Positions 55,273 to 64,000 of a stretch of DNA of 64,000 bases are shown piece after piece. The DNA lies in assembly GCA_965200975.1 (NCBI GenBank), contig OZ241740.1:1-64000 (forward strand). Reading direction: 5' to 3'. The notes beneath the pieces were generated by a model. The model was not told the origin of the DNA. It was given only the letters and a program-made list of their open reading frames with translations, and ran no database searches. Within the stretch, counting starts at the first letter, position 1. Every line of letters starts with the position of its first letter. The position numbers were made by a program, and so were the translations under genes. Source of the stretch: S5-327 sp965200975 (GTDB lineage: Bacteria; Chloroflexota; Dehalococcoidia; Lucifugimonadales; Australimonadaceae).

Positions 55273-55875
55273 ATGCCCGTTATGTATTCGGAGATGTCGC
55301 GGTTCGGGGAGGTCGTAGAGGCGTCGACCGTGCGGCTGGTGGGGCAGTGCCACGCTCTCTACGATGCTCCTCCGCTGGGTTCGCTTGTGCGCGCCGGACA
55401 CACCATCTTCGCCATCGTAGACGGCATCGAGACGGCGGCCCTCGACCCCGCGCGGCAGGTGATCGCGCGCGGCGCGGACGCCGCTTCCGAGGACGACGTC
55501 TACGCGAGCAACCCCCAACTCGAGCGTCTGCTGCGGACGCAGGCGACGCTCACCATGGTCGGCTATCGCGAGGGCGATGCGATCAGGCAGCATCTGCCCC
55601 CGCTGCCGCCGCGCATCCACACGTTTCTGTACCGTTGCTCCGAGAGCGAGACGCGGCAGTTTATGGAGCAGACCGATTTTCTGCCGCTGCTCCTGGGCAT
55701 CGACCAGCCTCTGGCCGACGAGGTTGTCGCCGCCGCGCTGCGGCAGGCTGCGCGGATGTTCGAGCATCCGCGCACGTTCCTCCTCGACGCGTCCCGCGCA
55801 ATCGCCGCTCAGCTGCCGACGAACGCCGCACGGACCGCAGCCATTATGCGGCGTCTGCCTCTGAACGCTCTATGA
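55273..55875 (+). CDS. HAS-barrel domain protein, partner of HerA-like ATPase
   Basis: A 200-residue protein not assigned to a named family. Its first ~70 residues (FGEVVEASTVRLVGQCHALY, PPLGSLVRAG, IFAIVDGIETAALDPARQVI) look like the HAS barrel found at the N-terminus of HerA ATPases. The rest is helical, with a conserved-looking NPQLERLLRTQATLTMVGYR and PPLPPRIHTFLYRC. It overlaps the start of herA by 4 bp (ATGA), so the two are coupled. It does not look like NurA, the usual nuclease partner. Confidence 0.7.
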   Translation: MPVMYSEMSRFGEVVEASTVRLVGQCHALYDAPPLGSLVRAGHTIFAIVDGIETAALDPARQVIARGADAASEDDVYASNPQLERLLRTQATLTMVGYREGDAIRQHLPPLPPRIHTFLYRCSESETRQFMEQTDFLPLLLGIDQPLADEVVAAALRQAARMFEHPRTFLLDASRAIAAQLPTNAARTAAIMRRLPLNAL

Positions 55876-57503
55876 CCATGCAGGACGACGCCCCCGTAGG
55901 CGCGGCGCCGAGGCTGGGCGTCGTCGTCGGAGGGTCGCTCTCACGCGGGCTCGATGTCCGGCTCGACACGCTCGGAGCGGTCGAGGAAGCGAAAGTCGGC
56001 ACGTTCGTCACAGCGCAGGGCGCGGCGAGCCGCTTCTTCGGAATGATCACGGATCTCAGGCTCGACTCGTCGGACGGCGGGCTTGCGGGGGCCATCGCAA
56101 CGGGAGGGCCTGGGTTCGCCGAGGCGCTCTCGGGCACGACCGCCTACTCGACCGCCACGGTTACGCCGATGCTGACCACCAGCGTGGCGGATATGCGCCC
56201 CCAACCGGCGCGCTCGCTCCCCCCGCACTTCGTGAGCGTGCGCCGTGCGTCCAACGAGGATGTGGCCGCGATCTTCGGGAGCGAGGACGACGCCCGGCAC
56301 ATCTGGATCGGTAGCCCTCTCGATATGGAGGACACGCGGGTGTGCCTGAACCTCGAGGAGTACGTCAAACGCTCAAACGGCGTGTTCGGCAAGAGCGGCA
56401 CGGGCAAGAGCTTCCTCACCCGCATTCTGCTGGCCGGCATTCTGCAGCGGGGCGCCGCCGTGAACCTCGTGTTCGACATGCACAGCGAATACGGGTGGCA
56501 GGCGGTTGCGGAGTCGGGCTATGCGGCCAAAGGGCTGAAGCAGCTCTTCAGCGAACGCGTATCCATCTTCACGCTCGACCCGAAATCCTCGCGGCAACGA
56601 GGCGCTCAGGCCGACTACGAGGTGCGCATCGGCCTGAACGAGATCGAGCCGGAGGACATCGCGATTCTTGCGCCGACGCTCAACATCACCGAGCTTGGCG
56701 TGCAGGCGTGCTACACGCTGCGCGAGCGTTTCGGGGAGGACTGGGCAAGGACGTTCATGGCGCTCGATGCAGAGGGGCTCGACTCCCTTGCGAATGAGCT
56801 GCGCGAGAACCGGAATACACTCGACGCGCTCCGGCGGCGGCTCAATACGTTGCGCCGTTTTGACTTCCTCTCCGAGCAGCCCGCAACGGGCGAGGGCGCC
56901 GTCGCCCGCATCCTCGGGCATCTGGCCGACAACCGGCACGTCGTGCTCGAGTTCGGGAGCCACGGAAACGACCTCGCCGCGTACCTGCTCGTGGCCAACC
57001 TCATCACGCGCCGTATCCATGCGGAGTACCGGAAGCGGAGCGAGCAAGCCGAGTCCCGGGGAGAGCGACAGCCCACGCCGCTCGTCATCACCATCGAAGA
57101 GGCCCACCGCTTTCTGAGCCCGGGCGTGGCTGAGCGCACCATATTCGGCACGATTGCGCGCGAGGACCGCAAGTATCGCGTAACGCTTCTGGTGGTCGAT
57201 CAGCGGCCCTCGGGCATCGATCCGGAGGTGCTGAGTCAGGTTGGCACGCGCATCGCCTGCCAGCTCGACAACGAGAGGGACATCGACGCGGTGCTGACCG
57301 GCGCGCCGAAAGCCCGCGAGCTCCGGGGCATCCTTTCGGGGCTCGAATCGCAGCAGCAGTCCCTTATGTTCGGCCATGCGCTGCCTATGCCCGTCGTCGT
57401 GCGGACTCGCGCCTACAACGAGGAGTTCTACGCGGATATGCGCGTCCCGGGGCACGGGAGATTCGCCGCAGCCGGAAACGATAAGAAGGACCTGTTCGGT
57501 TAG
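55872..57503 (+). CDS. herA: HerA-like DNA translocase ATPase (DUF87)
   Basis: A 543-residue protein. An N-terminal HAS barrel (about 14-110, GVVVGGSLSRGLDVRL and onward) is followed by the FtsK/HerA ATPase domain. Walker A is GKSGTGKS (173-180), Walker B is TPLVITIEEAHRFLSPG with the double Glu, and the Arg-finger region is VLSQVGTRIACQLDNERD. HerA is a hexameric translocase in DNA-end resection in archaea, and occurs in bacterial repair and defence loci. It follows a coupled HAS-barrel gene. It has no adjacent SIR2 or DUF4297 effector gene, so a defence role is not indicated here. Confidence 0.92.
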   Translation: MTMQDDAPVGAAPRLGVVVGGSLSRGLDVRLDTLGAVEEAKVGTFVTAQGAASRFFGMITDLRLDSSDGGLAGAIATGGPGFAEALSGTTAYSTATVTPMLTTSVADMRPQPARSLPPHFVSVRRASNEDVAAIFGSEDDARHIWIGSPLDMEDTRVCLNLEEYVKRSNGVFGKSGTGKSFLTRILLAGILQRGAAVNLVFDMHSEYGWQAVAESGYAAKGLKQLFSERVSIFTLDPKSSRQRGAQADYEVRIGLNEIEPEDIAILAPTLNITELGVQACYTLRERFGEDWARTFMALDAEGLDSLANELRENRNTLDALRRRLNTLRRFDFLSEQPATGEGAVARILGHLADNRHVVLEFGSHGNDLAAYLLVANLITRRIHAEYRKRSEQAESRGERQPTPLVITIEEAHRFLSPGVAERTIFGTIAREDRKYRVTLLVVDQRPSGIDPEVLSQVGTRIACQLDNERDIDAVLTGAPKARELRGILSGLESQQQSLMFGHALPMPVVVRTRAYNEEFYADMRVPGHGRFAAAGNDKKDLFG

Positions 57504-57519
57504 GCCCGAAACCCCGTTT

Positions 57520-58545
57520 ATGCCCAGCCGGTCAACATCCTCAAGGCTCCTCCCTCTCGTGCGAGACCCCCGCAGTTATATGGCGTTGGGGTTGGCGCTG
57601 GGCAGCGTATTCGTCTACCTCACCATGCGCGGCATCGACTGGGCGGAGGTGTGGGCGCAGCTCTCCGGGGCGTCGCCGGTCGCGGTGCTGCTGGCGTTCG
57701 CAGCGACGTTCGCCTCGGCGATCCTGCGCAGCATCCGCTGGCGGTTACTGTTCGTGGGGCAGCCCGTTCGGGTGCGGCGGCTGTTCGCGGTGGAGATGGC
57801 GGGCCTCGGACTCAACAACCTCTCGCCCGTGCGCCTTCTCGATGAGCCGGCCATCCTTACAATGCTTACCTTGCGCGACAAGCTGCCGGCGCCGACCGTC
57901 GTCGCGACGCTGCTTATGTCCCGCGTACAGGACATCGCGATGTCGCTCACCTTCATCGCGGCGGCAGTTACGTTCGAGCCGACGCTGGCGCAGCGCGCGG
58001 GCGCGGCGATCGCGATCAGCGGCGTGCTTATCGGCGTCCTACTGTTGCTGCTGAACCTGGGGAGGATGGCGCGCAGTATCCGTCCTCTGGGGCGCATTCC
58101 GGGCATTCTCGCCTACAGCGCAGCGGTCGACAACGTAACGCGCGACAAGTCCCGGCTGGCGGCCACGTCGAGTATGACTATCGCCTACTCCCTGATGCTT
58201 GGGCCCGCCGCGTGGGTGCTGGCGAACGGCATGGGAGTGGAGATCAACCTGTTTCAGGCGACTATCGTAGCTCTTGGGGCTGTCATTTTCGCGACGGCGG
58301 CGCCGGGTCTGCCCGGGGCGTTCGGCGCGTTCGAGCTCGCCGTGCAGGAGATACTGTCGCTCTGGGGAGTCCCGCGGGAGCTGGGGTTCGGGTTCGGGCT
58401 AGTCCTGCATCTCACGTTCTTTCTTCCGCCCACCCTGTTCGCGGTAGTGCTGTTGCCTCGCGAGGGCATTGGCCTTATGCAGAGTTGGCGGCGGCTTGCC
58501 GTAAATTCAGACGGGGCGGCATCCGCCGGCCCCCGCGACTCCTAG
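57520..58545 (+). CDS. Lysylphosphatidylglycerol synthetase-TM/UPF0104 membrane protein
   Basis: A 341-residue membrane protein with about eight helices. The UPF0104 (LPG_synthase_TM) pattern is seen: LRSIRWRLLFVGQPVRVRRL near residues 67-86, NLSPVRLLDEPAI, VVATLLMSRVQDIAM, and a C-terminal ATAAPGLPGAFGAFELAVQEILSLWG. This family includes membrane flippase-like domains of MprF; it has no catalytic synthase part. It lies 16 bp after herA, but a functional link is not obvious. Start: ATG 57520, MPSRSTSSRLL. Confidence 0.85.
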   Translation: MPSRSTSSRLLPLVRDPRSYMALGLALGSVFVYLTMRGIDWAEVWAQLSGASPVAVLLAFAATFASAILRSIRWRLLFVGQPVRVRRLFAVEMAGLGLNNLSPVRLLDEPAILTMLTLRDKLPAPTVVATLLMSRVQDIAMSLTFIAAAVTFEPTLAQRAGAAIAISGVLIGVLLLLLNLGRMARSIRPLGRIPGILAYSAAVDNVTRDKSRLAATSSMTIAYSLMLGPAAWVLANGMGVEINLFQATIVALGAVIFATAAPGLPGAFGAFELAVQEILSLWGVPRELGFGFGLVLHLTFFLPPTLFAVVLLPREGIGLMQSWRRLAVNSDGAASAGPRDS

Positions 58546-58557
58546 AAGAGGTAACGG

Positions 58558-59607
58558 ATGGAGTTCATCGACTACATGCAGGCGAACGGCCATGAAGAGC
58601 TCGCGGTGTGGACCGACGGCGCGTCCGGCTTGAAAGCGTTCATCGCCATCCACAACCGCGCCCTGGGGCCGGCCCTGGGCGGCGCGCGCATCTGGCCGCA
58701 CCCCACGGACGATCTCGCGATTATGGACGTGCTCCGCCTTGCCCGAGCTATGACGTACAAGTCCGCCGCGGCAGGCCTGGCGCTCGGAGGCGGCAAAGGC
58801 CTCATCGTCGCCGACCCCCGCACGGACAAGACTCCGGCGCTGTTCCGCTCGTACGGCCGGTTCGTCGAGTCGCTCGGGGGCCGTTACATCACCACGGAGG
58901 ACGTCGGCGCGAACGCGGAGAATATGGCGTGGGTCGCCGAGACGACGCGCCATGTCGTCGGCCTTCCGCGAGAGGCCGGGGGAAGCGGCAATCCCGCCGT
59001 TATGACCGGCTACGGCGTGCGCCAGGCGATGCGCGCCTGCGCGCAGGCCGTCTGGGGCAGCGACTCGCTCGAGGGCAAGCGCGTAGCGCTGCAGGGCTAC
59101 GGCAATGCCGCGGCGTCGCTCGCACAGCATCTCATCGACGACGGCGCCGAGCTCATCGTCGCCGATATCCACGAGGAGGCTGTCCGGCGCGCCGCCCAGC
59201 TCCCCCGGACGACAATCGTCGACGCCGGCGCGATCTACGACGCCGAATGCGACGTGTTCGCTCCTTGCGCGCTCGGCGGCGTGCTGAACGAGGAGACGCT
59301 CCCGCGGCTCAGCGCGCGCGTCGTTTGCGGGGCCGCCAACAATCAGCTTGCGACCCCGGACGACGCGCGGCGGCTGCAGGAGCGCGGCATCGTCTACGCG
59401 CCAGACTTCATCGCCAACGCCGGCGGGGTCATCAACGTGTCGTTCGAGGTGGGAGCGACCTACGACGAAAACGCCGCCCGCGCCAAGACCGCAGAGCTGT
59501 ACGACACGATGCAGCGCGTCCTCCGGCTTGCGGACGCCAACGGCGTCACCACCGCCGAGGCCGCCAACCGCATCGCCGAACAGCGCATCGCAGCCGCCGG
59601 AGGCTAG
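58558..59607 (+). CDS. Leucine/valine dehydrogenase (Glu/Leu/Phe/Val DH family)
   Basis: A 349-residue amino-acid dehydrogenase. The catalytic region LRLARAMTYKSAAAGLALGGGKGLI has both Lys residues. TEDVGANAENMAWVAE and GSGNPAVMTGYGV follow. The dinucleotide-binding motif is VALQGYGNAAASLAQHLIDDGAELIVADI, GxGxxA-like, ending in Asp, so NAD is favoured. VCGAANNQLA is the Asn of the adenine site. The short length and sequence suit leucine dehydrogenase. It oxidatively deaminates branched-chain amino acids. AGAGGTAACGG precedes the ATG. The convergent acyl-CoA dehydrogenase gene fits branched-chain degradation. Confidence 0.95.
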   Translation: MEFIDYMQANGHEELAVWTDGASGLKAFIAIHNRALGPALGGARIWPHPTDDLAIMDVLRLARAMTYKSAAAGLALGGGKGLIVADPRTDKTPALFRSYGRFVESLGGRYITTEDVGANAENMAWVAETTRHVVGLPREAGGSGNPAVMTGYGVRQAMRACAQAVWGSDSLEGKRVALQGYGNAAASLAQHLIDDGAELIVADIHEEAVRRAAQLPRTTIVDAGAIYDAECDVFAPCALGGVLNEETLPRLSARVVCGAANNQLATPDDARRLQERGIVYAPDFIANAGGVINVSFEVGATYDENAARAKTAELYDTMQRVLRLADANGVTTAEAANRIAEQRIAAAGG

Positions 59608-59669
59608 GCGGGAGCGCAGAGCGCATCGCAGGAATCAGCGCGAGCCGACTCCCCGCAAGGAAGCCCTCC

Positions 59670-60827
59670 TCAATCGATCGCGTACTCCTTGAGGAGGCTG
59701 CGGGCGATAACGATGCGCTGCACCTCGGATGTGCCCTCGTATATCTCGGTGATGCGCTGATCGCGGTACATCCGCTCGATGGGATTCTCGCGGAAGTAGC
59801 CGTACCCTCCGAATATCTGCAGGCCCTTGTCGACGCAGAAGTGGGCGGCCTCCGACGCGTAGAGCTTGGCCATAGCCGACTCGCGGCCGTGGGGCTGTCC
59901 GGCGTCCTTGAGCTGGGCTGCGCGACGAGTGAGGAGCCGCGCAGCGTCGATCTGCGTGGCCATGTCCGACAGCATGAACTGAATCGCTTGACGCTCCTTC
60001 AGCAGCTGACCGAACGTCTCGCGCTGCTGCGCATAGCGAACGGCGGCCTCGAACGCGCCCTGCGCCAGACCCACCGACTGCGTCGCGAGCGAAATGCGGC
60101 TGGAGTCGAGAACGGCCATCGCTATGCGGAAGCCTTCGCCTTCTTCCCCCAGACGGTCAGCCGCAGGGACTTCGACGTCGGTAAAGTAGACTTCCGCGGT
60201 GCCGGAGCCGCGGATGCCGAGCTTGCCGTGCATCGGACGCATCTCGATTCCGGGCGAGCGCGTGTCGACGACGAACGCCGTCGTGCCTCGATGGCCTAGC
60301 GCGCGGTCGGTCGCCGTGAAGACGGCCATGAGGGACGACTCCTGCGCGTTCGTGATGAATATCTTCGAACCGTTGAGGACATAGCAGTCGCTGCCGCGCT
60401 TCACGGCGGTCGTCTGCATATCGGCGGCGTCGCTGCCGGAGCTTGGCTCGCTGAGCGCCCACGAGACTATCTTCTCGCCGGTTGCGGCGTCGGGGAAATA
60501 GCGGTCGGCCTGCTCGGCGTTGACGAACCGGTCGATGGTGGAAACGCCAAGCGACAGATGCGCAAGCAGCGTCGTGCTGGAGGCGACGCAGACCCGGGCG
60601 ATCTCTTCGGCGGCAATGGCGAGTTCGGCGTACGACGCCCCTGCGCCGCCATGCGCGGCCTTGGCGGTCATGCCCATCAGCTCCATGCGCCGCATAGCTT
60701 CGACGCTTGCCCAGGGGAACTCCTCGTTGGCGTCCCACCGGGCGGCGTTAGGGGCGATCTCCGCGTCGGCGAACTCGCGCATTGTGCGCTGCAGCAGGCG
60801 TTCTTCCTCGGTGTACAAGGCCTCCAT
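59670..60827 (-). CDS. Acyl-CoA dehydrogenase
   Basis: A 385-residue flavoenzyme of fatty or branched-chain acyl-CoA oxidation. Seen: IVSWALSEPSSGSDAADMQTTAV (FAD-binding, about 128-150), GSKIFITNAQESSL, MGLRGSGTAEV-like GKLGIRGSGTAEVYFTDVEVP, and QIFGGYGYFRENPIERMYRDQRITEIYEGTSEVQR, whose Glu of EGTSE is the catalytic base in most members. The ATG at 60827 has GGGAGGGCC upstream; the long frame beyond it is rejected. It converges on leucine dehydrogenase. Confidence 0.96.
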   Translation of the reverse strand: MEALYTEEERLLQRTMREFADAEIAPNAARWDANEEFPWASVEAMRRMELMGMTAKAAHGGAGASYAELAIAAEEIARVCVASSTTLLAHLSLGVSTIDRFVNAEQADRYFPDAATGEKIVSWALSEPSSGSDAADMQTTAVKRGSDCYVLNGSKIFITNAQESSLMAVFTATDRALGHRGTTAFVVDTRSPGIEMRPMHGKLGIRGSGTAEVYFTDVEVPAADRLGEEGEGFRIAMAVLDSSRISLATQSVGLAQGAFEAAVRYAQQRETFGQLLKERQAIQFMLSDMATQIDAARLLTRRAAQLKDAGQPHGRESAMAKLYASEAAHFCVDKGLQIFGGYGYFRENPIERMYRDQRITEIYEGTSEVQRIVIARSLLKEYAID

Positions 60828-60915
60828 ACAGGGCCCTCCCTTTGTCGCTTTTCTATAATAGCCGCGCCGCGGATTATAGCCATGCCCGCCCGTGCCCGCC
60901 GCAGGAGCGCCCTCA

Positions 60916-61740
60916 ATGCCCGGAACGCTTTTCGTCGTAGCCACCCCTATCGGGAATCTGGAAGATCTCACGCCGCGCGCGGCGCGCGTGCTCGGCGAGG
61001 TCGCGCTGATTGCGGCAGAGGACACCCGGCAGACGCGCAAGTTGCTCAATCGCCTGGGGCTAAGAACGCGCATGCTCAGCTACAACGCCCACAACGCGCG
61101 GTCGCGCGAGCCGGCATTGCTCAGCGCGTTGCAGGACGGCGATGTCGCGCTGACGACCGACGCGGGCGCGCCGGGCGTGAGCGATCCCGGCGCGCAGCTG
61201 GTCGCAGCCGCCGCAGCGGCGGGCTTTAGCGTCGTGGCGGCGCCGGGGCCCTCGGCGGTGACCGCCGCGCTGTCGGTCGCAGGGATGCCGGCGGATGCGT
61301 TTCACTTTCTGGGCTTCCTGCCGCGAGCGGGGAAGGCGCGCCGAAAGGCTCTCGCAGAGGCCGCCTCGCGCCGGGAGACGCTCGTGCTGTTCGAAGCGCC
61401 CCACCGTCTGCAAGCGACTCTGAGCGACTTGCTGAGCACGCTAGGCGACCGCCGCGTCGCCGTCTGCAGGGAACTCACCAAGCTCCACGAAGAGGTGTTC
61501 CGCGGCGTGGTGTCGGAGGCGATTGCGCGCTTCCCGGCGCCGCGAGGAGAGTTCACGCTCGTCATCGAGGGCGCGCCCGACAAGCGTGCGGCCCAAACGC
61601 CGGACGACGCGGAGGTCGCATCTGCTATGGCGTCCGCCCGGGAGCGCGGGTTGAGCCGCAGCGCCGCAGCGGCGGAGGTCGCAGCAGCCCTCGGCGTTCC
61701 CCGCCGCCACGCCTACGGCTTATGGGGCGATCGAACGTAG
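60916..61740 (+). CDS. rsmI: 16S rRNA (cytidine1402-2'-O)-methyltransferase
   Basis: A 274-residue TP-methyltransferase. PGTLFVVATPIGNLEDLTPRA, IAAEDTRQTRKLL, LTTDAGAPGVSDPG, APGPSAVTAALSVAGMPADAFHFLGFLPR and ELTKLHEEVFRG are the RsmI signatures. It methylates the ribose of C1402 in 16S rRNA near the decoding site. The ATG at 60916 follows CAGGAGCGC; the N-terminal eight-residue extension was rejected. Confidence 0.97.
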   Translation: MPGTLFVVATPIGNLEDLTPRAARVLGEVALIAAEDTRQTRKLLNRLGLRTRMLSYNAHNARSREPALLSALQDGDVALTTDAGAPGVSDPGAQLVAAAAAAGFSVVAAPGPSAVTAALSVAGMPADAFHFLGFLPRAGKARRKALAEAASRRETLVLFEAPHRLQATLSDLLSTLGDRRVAVCRELTKLHEEVFRGVVSEAIARFPAPRGEFTLVIEGAPDKRAAQTPDDAEVASAMASARERGLSRSAAAAEVAAALGVPRRHAYGLWGDRT

Positions 61741-61768
61741 CGGCAAGAGGGTTTCCCGCCGCCCCGCC

Positions 61769-62695
61769 CTACCCCTCGGTGAGGTAGCGGTAGGCCGAGA
61801 GCGCAGCGGCGACGCCGTCTCCGACGGCATTGGCGAGCTGGCGATCGGAGAACTGCCGCACGTCGCCGGCGGCGAACACCCCGGGGGCGCTCGTCTCCAT
61901 TTGCAGGTTGGCCACCACATGACCGGCGTTGTCGAGCTCCACTGCGCCCCTCATAAAATCGCTGACCGGATGGAACCCGATGAAGATGAACACGCCCTCG
62001 GTCGGTCGCTCTATCGCCTCGCCGGTCTTGAGATTCTTCAGGGCTATGCGGTCGACCATGCCGTTGCCGCGGATCTCCTCGACGACGGTGTCCCAGATGA
62101 AATCCATCTTGGGGTTATCGAACCCGCGCTGCTGGAGGATACGGCTGGCGCGGAGCTTGTCGCGCCGGTGCACGACGGTAACCTTGCTGGCCATGCGCGT
62201 GAGATAGAGGCCCTCGTCGAGCGCCGCGTCGCCGCCGCCGACCACCGTAACGTCCATGTCGCGGAAGAAGTTGCCGTCGCACGTGGCGCAGTACGACACT
62301 CCGCGCCCGGAGAACTCATCTTCGCCGGGAACTTCGAGCTTGTTGTGCTCGCCGCCGCTAGCGATGATGACGGCGCGGGCGGTGTACTCCTTCTCGTCGC
62401 CGATGACCCGCTTGACGGGGCCGGCGACGTCGAGGCCGACAACGCTGTCGTACTCGAATTCGACCCCGAACCGCGCCGCCTGCTTCTCGTACAACTGCGC
62501 GAGCTCCGGGCCGTCGATCGGCTCAGGGAAGCCGGGGTAGTTCTCGATCTCGCCGGTGAGGAGGATCTGTCCGCCCACGGCCTGCTTCTCGAGCACAAGC
62601 GTTTTCAGCATGGCGCGGACGGAGTAGATGGACGCAGCCAAGCCGGCGGCGCCTCCGCCGATGATGATGACGTCGTATTGGGGATCGTTAGCCAT
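61769..62695 (-). CDS. trxB: Thioredoxin-disulfide reductase
   Basis: A 308-residue NADPH-dependent flavoprotein. FAD motif GGGAAGLAASIYSVRAML (13-30), GGQILLTGEIENYPGF, redox pair CATC (136-139) followed by DGNFF, NADPH motif VVGGGDAALDEGLYL, and the C-terminal GVFAAGDVRQFSDRQLANAVGDG. It keeps thioredoxin reduced. The ATG at 62695 has AGAGGCGAT upstream. No thioredoxin gene is adjacent. Confidence 0.96.
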   Translation of the reverse strand: MANDPQYDVIIIGGGAAGLAASIYSVRAMLKTLVLEKQAVGGQILLTGEIENYPGFPEPIDGPELAQLYEKQAARFGVEFEYDSVVGLDVAGPVKRVIGDEKEYTARAVIIASGGEHNKLEVPGEDEFSGRGVSYCATCDGNFFRDMDVTVVGGGDAALDEGLYLTRMASKVTVVHRRDKLRASRILQQRGFDNPKMDFIWDTVVEEIRGNGMVDRIALKNLKTGEAIERPTEGVFIFIGFHPVSDFMRGAVELDNAGHVVANLQMETSAPGVFAAGDVRQFSDRQLANAVGDGVAAALSAYRYLTEG

Positions 62696-62868
62696 AGTAT
62701 CGCCTCTACAATCGAGATGCATTAACCATGATACTCCCTACAGGGATACCCCCTGCAGGCGCTCTCTTTCGCAACGCATCCGGAATTGGAGATCGTCGCT
62801 CCCCAGACTCCCGGGCGAACTCTGAGCAGTCGCCTCGGCGGCGCAGCCCGAACGGCATACTCCAACAG

Positions 62869-64000
62869 CTAGATGCGGTAGCGGAAGACTCCGTCGAGCT
62901 GGTCGCGGTTGAGGCGGCGGTTGAGGTGCAAGCCCTCGAGGACGAACTCGATGGCTGAGGCGACCTCGGGGCTCTCGTTCCCGGCGCCGAGCTTGTTGAG
63001 CGCTCCGACAAGCGCTCCTCCCGATGGGGCGTCTTCCGGCTCGGCGGGAGGAACCAGAAGGCTTCCGAGCGCCTCGACGTAGGACTGGGAGGGGAGGTCG
63101 GCGCCGGTGTCGAACGTCTGGCCCGCCTCGAACGCAGCCACCAGGTCGTTGAATTCGGCAGGGGTAAAGTAGCGGTCGAAGACGTTGAGCGCGGCCTTTC
63201 TGGTGAGGTCGGCCAGTATCTTCTCTTCGCGGCCCTCCTCCATCGTCTCCAGCTCTACCTTCCCGAGCGTGGAGGCGATCATAAAGGGAAGATCGGTGAC
63301 GCGCGGGGCTGCGCAGGGTTCGCCCTCGGCGATAGCGCGCCGGAGAGCGTTCGCCACGACCGTTTCGTAGTTGGCGATCGAGACGCGGACGCTCACGCCG
63401 GAGCGCTGGTTGATCTCCGGGTGCCGCCGGGCGAGAGCTGTGAACTCCGCGAGGAGCTCCTTTATGTAGCGCGGGACGCGGACGCGCTCTTCCGTGTCCG
63501 GGAAGCTGGTGCGCTCGACCTCCATAATGGAGATCTCCTGCTCGCGTTCGAGAGGGTAGTGAGTGCGGATCTGCGCGCCGTAGCGGTCTTTCAGCGGCGT
63601 GATGATCCGGCCACGGTTGGTGTAGTCCTCCGGGTTTGCGCTGGCGACGACCAACACATCGAGCGGAAGGCGGACGCGGTATCCCTTGATTTGAACGTCG
63701 CGCTCCTCCATCAGGTTGAAGAGGCCGACCTGGATCCGTTCGGCAAGGTCGGGGAGTTCGTTGATGCAGAATATCCCCCGGTTGGTGCGGGGGATGAGGC
63801 CGTAGTGAATGGCGAGCTCGTCGGAGAGGTAGCGCCCCTCAGCGATACGGATGGGGTCGACGTCGCCGACAAGGTCTGCGATGGAGATGTCCGGCGTCGC
63901 CAGCTTTTCGCCGTAGCGCCGGTCGCGCCCAACCCACTCGATAGGAGCGCCGTCGCCCTCGGCGTCGATGATCTCCTGCGCATACTTCGAGATGGGCGCA
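62869..64000 (-). CDS. MoxR/magnesium-chelatase-like AAA+ ATPase, C-terminal part
   Basis: The reading frame runs off the window end, so the N-terminus with Walker A is missing. About 376 residues are visible. They begin with APISKYAQEIIDAEGDGAPIEW, then IPRTNRGIFCINELPDLAER (Walker B-like NEL), VGLFNLMEERDVQIKGYRVRLPLDVLVVASANPEDYTNRGRIITPL (sensor-1 Asn) and LKDRYGAQIRTHYP (Arg finger). The C-terminal half is helical, with MMD-like NVFDRYFTPAEFNDLVAAFE. This resembles the Mg-chelatase-type regulators that work with a VWA-domain protein, which would lie outside the window or elsewhere. Confidence 0.88.
   Translation of the reverse strand, partial: APISKYAQEIIDAEGDGAPIEWVGRDRRYGEKLATPDISIADLVGDVDPIRIAEGRYLSDELAIHYGLIPRTNRGIFCINELPDLAERIQVGLFNLMEERDVQIKGYRVRLPLDVLVVASANPEDYTNRGRIITPLKDRYGAQIRTHYPLEREQEISIMEVERTSFPDTEERVRVPRYIKELLAEFTALARRHPEINQRSGVSVRVSIANYETVVANALRRAIAEGEPCAAPRVTDLPFMIASTLGKVELETMEEGREEKILADLTRKAALNVFDRYFTPAEFNDLVAAFEAGQTFDTGADLPSQSYVEALGSLLVPPAEPEDAPSGGALVGALNKLGAGNESPEVASAIEFVLEGLHLNRRLNRDQLDGVFRYRI

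Noticed and set aside
55273..57503. HerA pair as a SIR2-HerA or DUF4297-HerA defence system
   Set aside because: No effector domain is present in the partner or neighbours; the pair looks like a housekeeping HerA module.
60854..60878. TATAAT-like sequences between rsmI and the acyl-CoA dehydrogenase gene as promoters
   Set aside because: Both strands have a -10-like hexamer but neither has a -35 box at a usable distance, so no call was made.

Overview
The window is about 64 kb of high-G+C bacterial chromosome, densely coded on both strands. The best guess for the source is a Chloroflexota bacterium of the Dehalococcoidia/SAR202 type. This rests on gene content only: a complex I without the NADH module, F420-type oxidoreductases (a luciferase-like enzyme and a Ddn-like enzyme), a translin-family gene, class I aldolase beside GlpX, a membrane pyrophosphatase, and a 23S rRNA gene with no 16S or 5S next to it. 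No marker was searched against a database, so the placement is an inference.

Layout. 1-9 kb: end of an amidohydrolase; an Fe-S assembly pair (sufT-like, mrp); uvrB with an overlapping membrane-protein gene; a DUF3352 gene with a TIGR01777 epimerase; a secreted beta-propeller protein. 9.0-12.8 kb: a glycine-betaine ABC transporter operon with a candidate promoter and a strong terminator. 13-17 kb: VOC protein, a dihydroxyphthalate-decarboxylase-like protein, a HicB-like gene with a frameshifted partner, a nitroreductase and two RDD membrane proteins. 17.4-20.8 kb: a transcription unit made of promoter, 23S rRNA and initiator tRNA-Met, with a visible pre-23S processing stem. 21-26 kb: caa3-type cytochrome oxidase genes with ctaG. 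26-33 kb: cation exchanger, fba, glpX, glycosyltransferase, frameshifted luciferase-like gene, small Lrp-domain protein, and a HIT/YqeK pair.

33-35 kb is an accessory pair: a degenerate, frameshifted terminase-like gene and a Cys-rich HTH gene, behind a consensus promoter whose spacer holds a perfect GAAC-N4-GTTC palindrome of the Gram-positive LexA type. 35.5-41 kb: tRNA-Pro, prfB with its programmed frameshift, RidA, an atypical SDR, K+-dependent membrane pyrophosphatase and translin. 41.4-51.5 kb: a compact nuoBCDHIJK-x-LMN operon, where x is a small DUF2007-like gene; nuoA and nuoEFG are absent. The pyrophosphatase, complex I and caa3 oxidase together describe an aerobic, ion-gradient-based energy metabolism.

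52.5-55.3 kb is the most unusual part: a three-gene cassette (PAPS-reductase-like ATP pyrophosphatase, GIY-YIG nuclease, DGQHR/DndB-like protein), partly of lower G+C than its neighbours. It is preceded by a 200-bp non-coding stretch with two nested perfect inverted repeats and three copies of a G-rich 9-mer. It resembles pieces of DNA phosphorothioation loci without the rest of the system. 55.3-64 kb: a HAS-barrel protein coupled to HerA, a flippase-like membrane protein, leucine dehydrogenase, acyl-CoA dehydrogenase, rsmI, thioredoxin reductase and a truncated AAA+ ATPase gene.

Four genes carry what look like single +1 frameshifts. Whether these are assembly errors or real decay cannot be settled from the sequence alone.
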